The notes below the pieces were generated by a model, which was given only the letters and a program-made list of their open reading frames with translations, did no database searches and was not told the origin of the DNA. From Schistosoma mansoni (taxonomy: Eukaryota; Platyhelminthes; Trematoda; Strigeidida; Schistosomatidae): DNA of 64,000 bases. The stretch covers positions 15,463,753-15,527,752 of the forward strand of contig NC_031500.1 of the NCBI RefSeq assembly GCF_000237925.1, read 5' to 3'. Of this stretch, positions 61,735-64,000 are shown piece by piece (the stretch's first letter is position 1; the number at the start of each line of letters is the position of its first letter). The position numbers and the translations under genes are program-made.

Positions 61735-64000
61735 GTCAGTGTTTACTTGAATACATTTGGTTTAGATTATCACCCCACCTTTCACAAAAATATTTTGAAT
61801 TAACTGTTAACTGTATGGTTAACATCTTATTTCTTGTAATTTAGTGGGCAAATAAAACGGTTTGCAGTAGTAATATATAACCATATGCTTCGACGTCCAT
61901 CAGTGACTTAGTTATGAAAAACATAAAGCATATTAGTTATGTACGTTGGCTCAGGTCACTATGTCATACTAATACAAAGAGATAAATTGAAAAGCGTTGA
62001 TAGCAAAACACTCAGAACAATTTGATAGCAATTGTATCAAGAAATAGTGGAAATTAAGAATGTGATTCGTAAAGACAGAGTGGAAAATTATAAATGAAGG
62101 AATATTGGAATGCAAGGTCAAGAGGAAAATGAACATAGATTGAACCTGGACCACCATGACGGATTATAAGTCACGTTGGCTGAAGTATTCAAAAATCGAC
62201 TGTAGTTATTATTGTATGGACTTCAATGAAGTAACATACACCTACCAAAATGGCTCAAACTAACATTCAGTGACTTCGCTAACTGATGCTTGGTGTGGCC
62301 ACTCTTAACAGTATCTGGACTCTAATAATATGAATGTACATGTATAGATATACGGTTGAAAAACATAACAGGGCATCAGATATTCCCAGGTACCTTTCTG
62401 AAGTTTGCTCAGAAGAGTAATAAGGAAAAAGGCGGTAATTATGGCGAAATAAAGCATATCCGATTGCATGAAGAGAGATATATGGGCTTATAGCCCACAG
62501 ATTAGCTATCCGGATAAGAAGCGTCTCAAATCTGACTGATTCTCAGTCCGATGAGGTTGCTTGATCAAGTGCTTTTAGCTGTCAGTGTCCATAAAGAATG
62601 TGTATGGAACACACTGTGGTCTTCATCAACCTTTATCTTAAGCCTTTCATAATATCGTCTCAGGCCATTATGTTATTTTACTTTCAGGACTCCAACCAGA
62701 GACCTTTTATGGGCACATAGAAGCCTGCAGTCTGACATTTCTGTTCATAAACACAGCTGTCTAGACAAAATTATCAGTATTAAACGGTGTAAGCTAAGAA
62801 TGTTTATCACAAAGTTGATATGATTGTTTTCAACTTCAGATTACTTTTTGCAAAACTTAAGTTTTTATTCAAATCTGTACACGAGCGTTGAGTTGTTTTT
62901 TAAATACATTAGTTCATGAATAAATAAAGGTCCACTGATACTGATTTTGGACTATCATTTTGCTATGTGCAGTTGTCATTTGAGTAGCTCAAAGTTTATT
63001 TAGGCCTTCTACGTTTACGAACTCCAATTTCCTTTTCCATACAATTGGTTTTCTTCATACTACAGGTTTGGACGTGTAGACTTTCATTATTTTCTTTGCG
63101 TGAATAAAACATCTTTGATTGTCTCACAGAAAAAGACGTCATTTGTTCTTTAATAGTTTATTCAATCCAACTATCTGTTGCCCAAATTGTTAATTGACCA
63201 AATAATTATTAATATTATATGAAACTATTCTGGTTTAAAAAAGACTGAAAAACCTATAAACTTTACGTCTTGATGAGGATATCAACCCGACATTTTAGAA
63301 ACATTAACTTAAGGAGCTGTAACCAAGTAATTAGACAAAAAATGTCACTTGCGGAACGAATTGTTTCAGTATTTTTGAACAGATTTTTTCTGTCTTTCAG
63401 GGTAACAAAAATAAGGGAATGACAAACTCAAAATTATCACTTAAAAATTGACGGTAGTAATCAGGTCACATTTAGTCTTTCTGCGTGATATTGGGAAATG
63501 GATTTTGTCTTTCTGGTTCAGAATCACCGAAACAGTTTGAGGATTGAAATACCTACGGTCCCTCTGACTTTTTTGAAAGATACACTTAAGCCCTAGGAAG
63601 AGATAGTAGGCTGTATGGGAAAGTTTTCGGCTTCCTCTTTCGATTAATGAATAGTTTGTTTTGCAGCAATACTGCCTCTCAGAATGTATTGACTTTTAAT
63701 CTGATTACACAAACAATTTTTCGCGATCAATATTTTATTGGGTTGAGACGACTTTACTAGTCAGTCTTACAGGACGGACCATTTCCTTTTTTGCTCCATA
63801 ATCATTTTAAGAATAAGTCTTATATGTTTTTTCTCTTGTCTCATAGTGAGCGAATTTTAATTCAATGAAGGTGGCAAGTTTCTTTAATATCTTAGGCTGC
63901 GATCTGTCTATTCCTTATGGTTTTTTGTCAGGATTATTTAATAAGCGAGAGAAGTTGGATAGGCAAATGAGCATTTTACTCAGATTGCAGTTAAAAGACG
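61735..64000 (+). other. Acid lipase intron 3 (runs to window end)
   Basis: At least 2.3 kb. I found no following lipase exon. A decayed repeat block at about 62205-62330 resembles 10180-10380. Nothing else recognised. Confidence 0.6.

Noticed and set aside
1-64000. CRISPR array, prophage or bacterial operon
   Set aside because: No regularly spaced short repeats and no bacterial gene organisation; introns and SINE/LINE content show a eukaryotic genome.

Overview
The window looks like nuclear DNA of a parasitic flatworm, most probably a Schistosoma. It is AT-rich, has small phased exons separated by multi-kilobase introns, and is packed with trematode-type repeats. The most telling are tRNA-headed SINEs carrying a hammerhead ribozyme of the Schistosoma Sm-alpha type, RTE-like and CR1-like LINEs, Gypsy-like LTR elements and Merlin-type DNA transposons. 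The genus is an inference from these families; I cannot fix the species. Four gaps of exactly 200 N (7129-7328, 9437-9636, 19648-19847, 37949-38148) show a scaffolded draft assembly.

Genes. (1) 595-775 (+) is the probable last exon of a gene entering from the left. (2) 17415-35940 (-) is a seven-exon gene for a 324-residue charged, helical protein that I do not recognise; all six intron phases join correctly. (3) 41922-49625 (-) is a three-exon gene whose 278-residue product resembles mitochondrial ribosome recycling factor (MRRF). (4) 61092-61734 (+) holds the first three exons of a secreted/lysosomal acid lipase (alpha/beta hydrolase); the gene runs off the right edge. I see no operon logic; the genes look functionally unrelated.

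Repeats, left to right. 1-9.2 kb: repeat C, a GC-rich block, SINE-A and SINE-B copies (several in inverted pairs), a 5'-truncated RTE copy with target-site duplication, and a (TA)n tract. 9.3-17 kb: foldback hairpin, RTE fragments, SINEs. 17.4-36 kb (introns of the 324-aa gene): a 1,210-bp exact duplication around a gap, a solo LTR, a Merlin relic and a Merlin-like MITE, Gypsy fragments, and a young nonautonomous LTR element (31263-32997) with a 5-bp target duplication. 36-42 kb: SINE-A copies, repeat C. 42-49.6 kb (MRRF introns): mariner-like fragment, an antisense LINE relic, and a repeat C copy nested in an older copy with a 13-bp target duplication. 51-61 kb: a 2.6-kb antisense RTE relic, Gypsy gag relic, second Merlin relic, paired repeats, and a 3.5-kb CR1-like LINE relic.

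The most interesting theme is ribozyme-bearing SINEs. SINE-A is the Sm-alpha-like family. SINE-B differs in sequence but has the same plan: a tRNA-like head, a hammerhead core (CTGAGGA, stem II, GAAA) and a GTC cleavage triplet. In both families the stem III segment is an 8-base palindrome (ACGCGCGT in A, ACGGCCGT in B). That would let two RNAs pair into a dimeric hammerhead. About seven of the SINEs sit as abutting or near-abutting inverted pairs.
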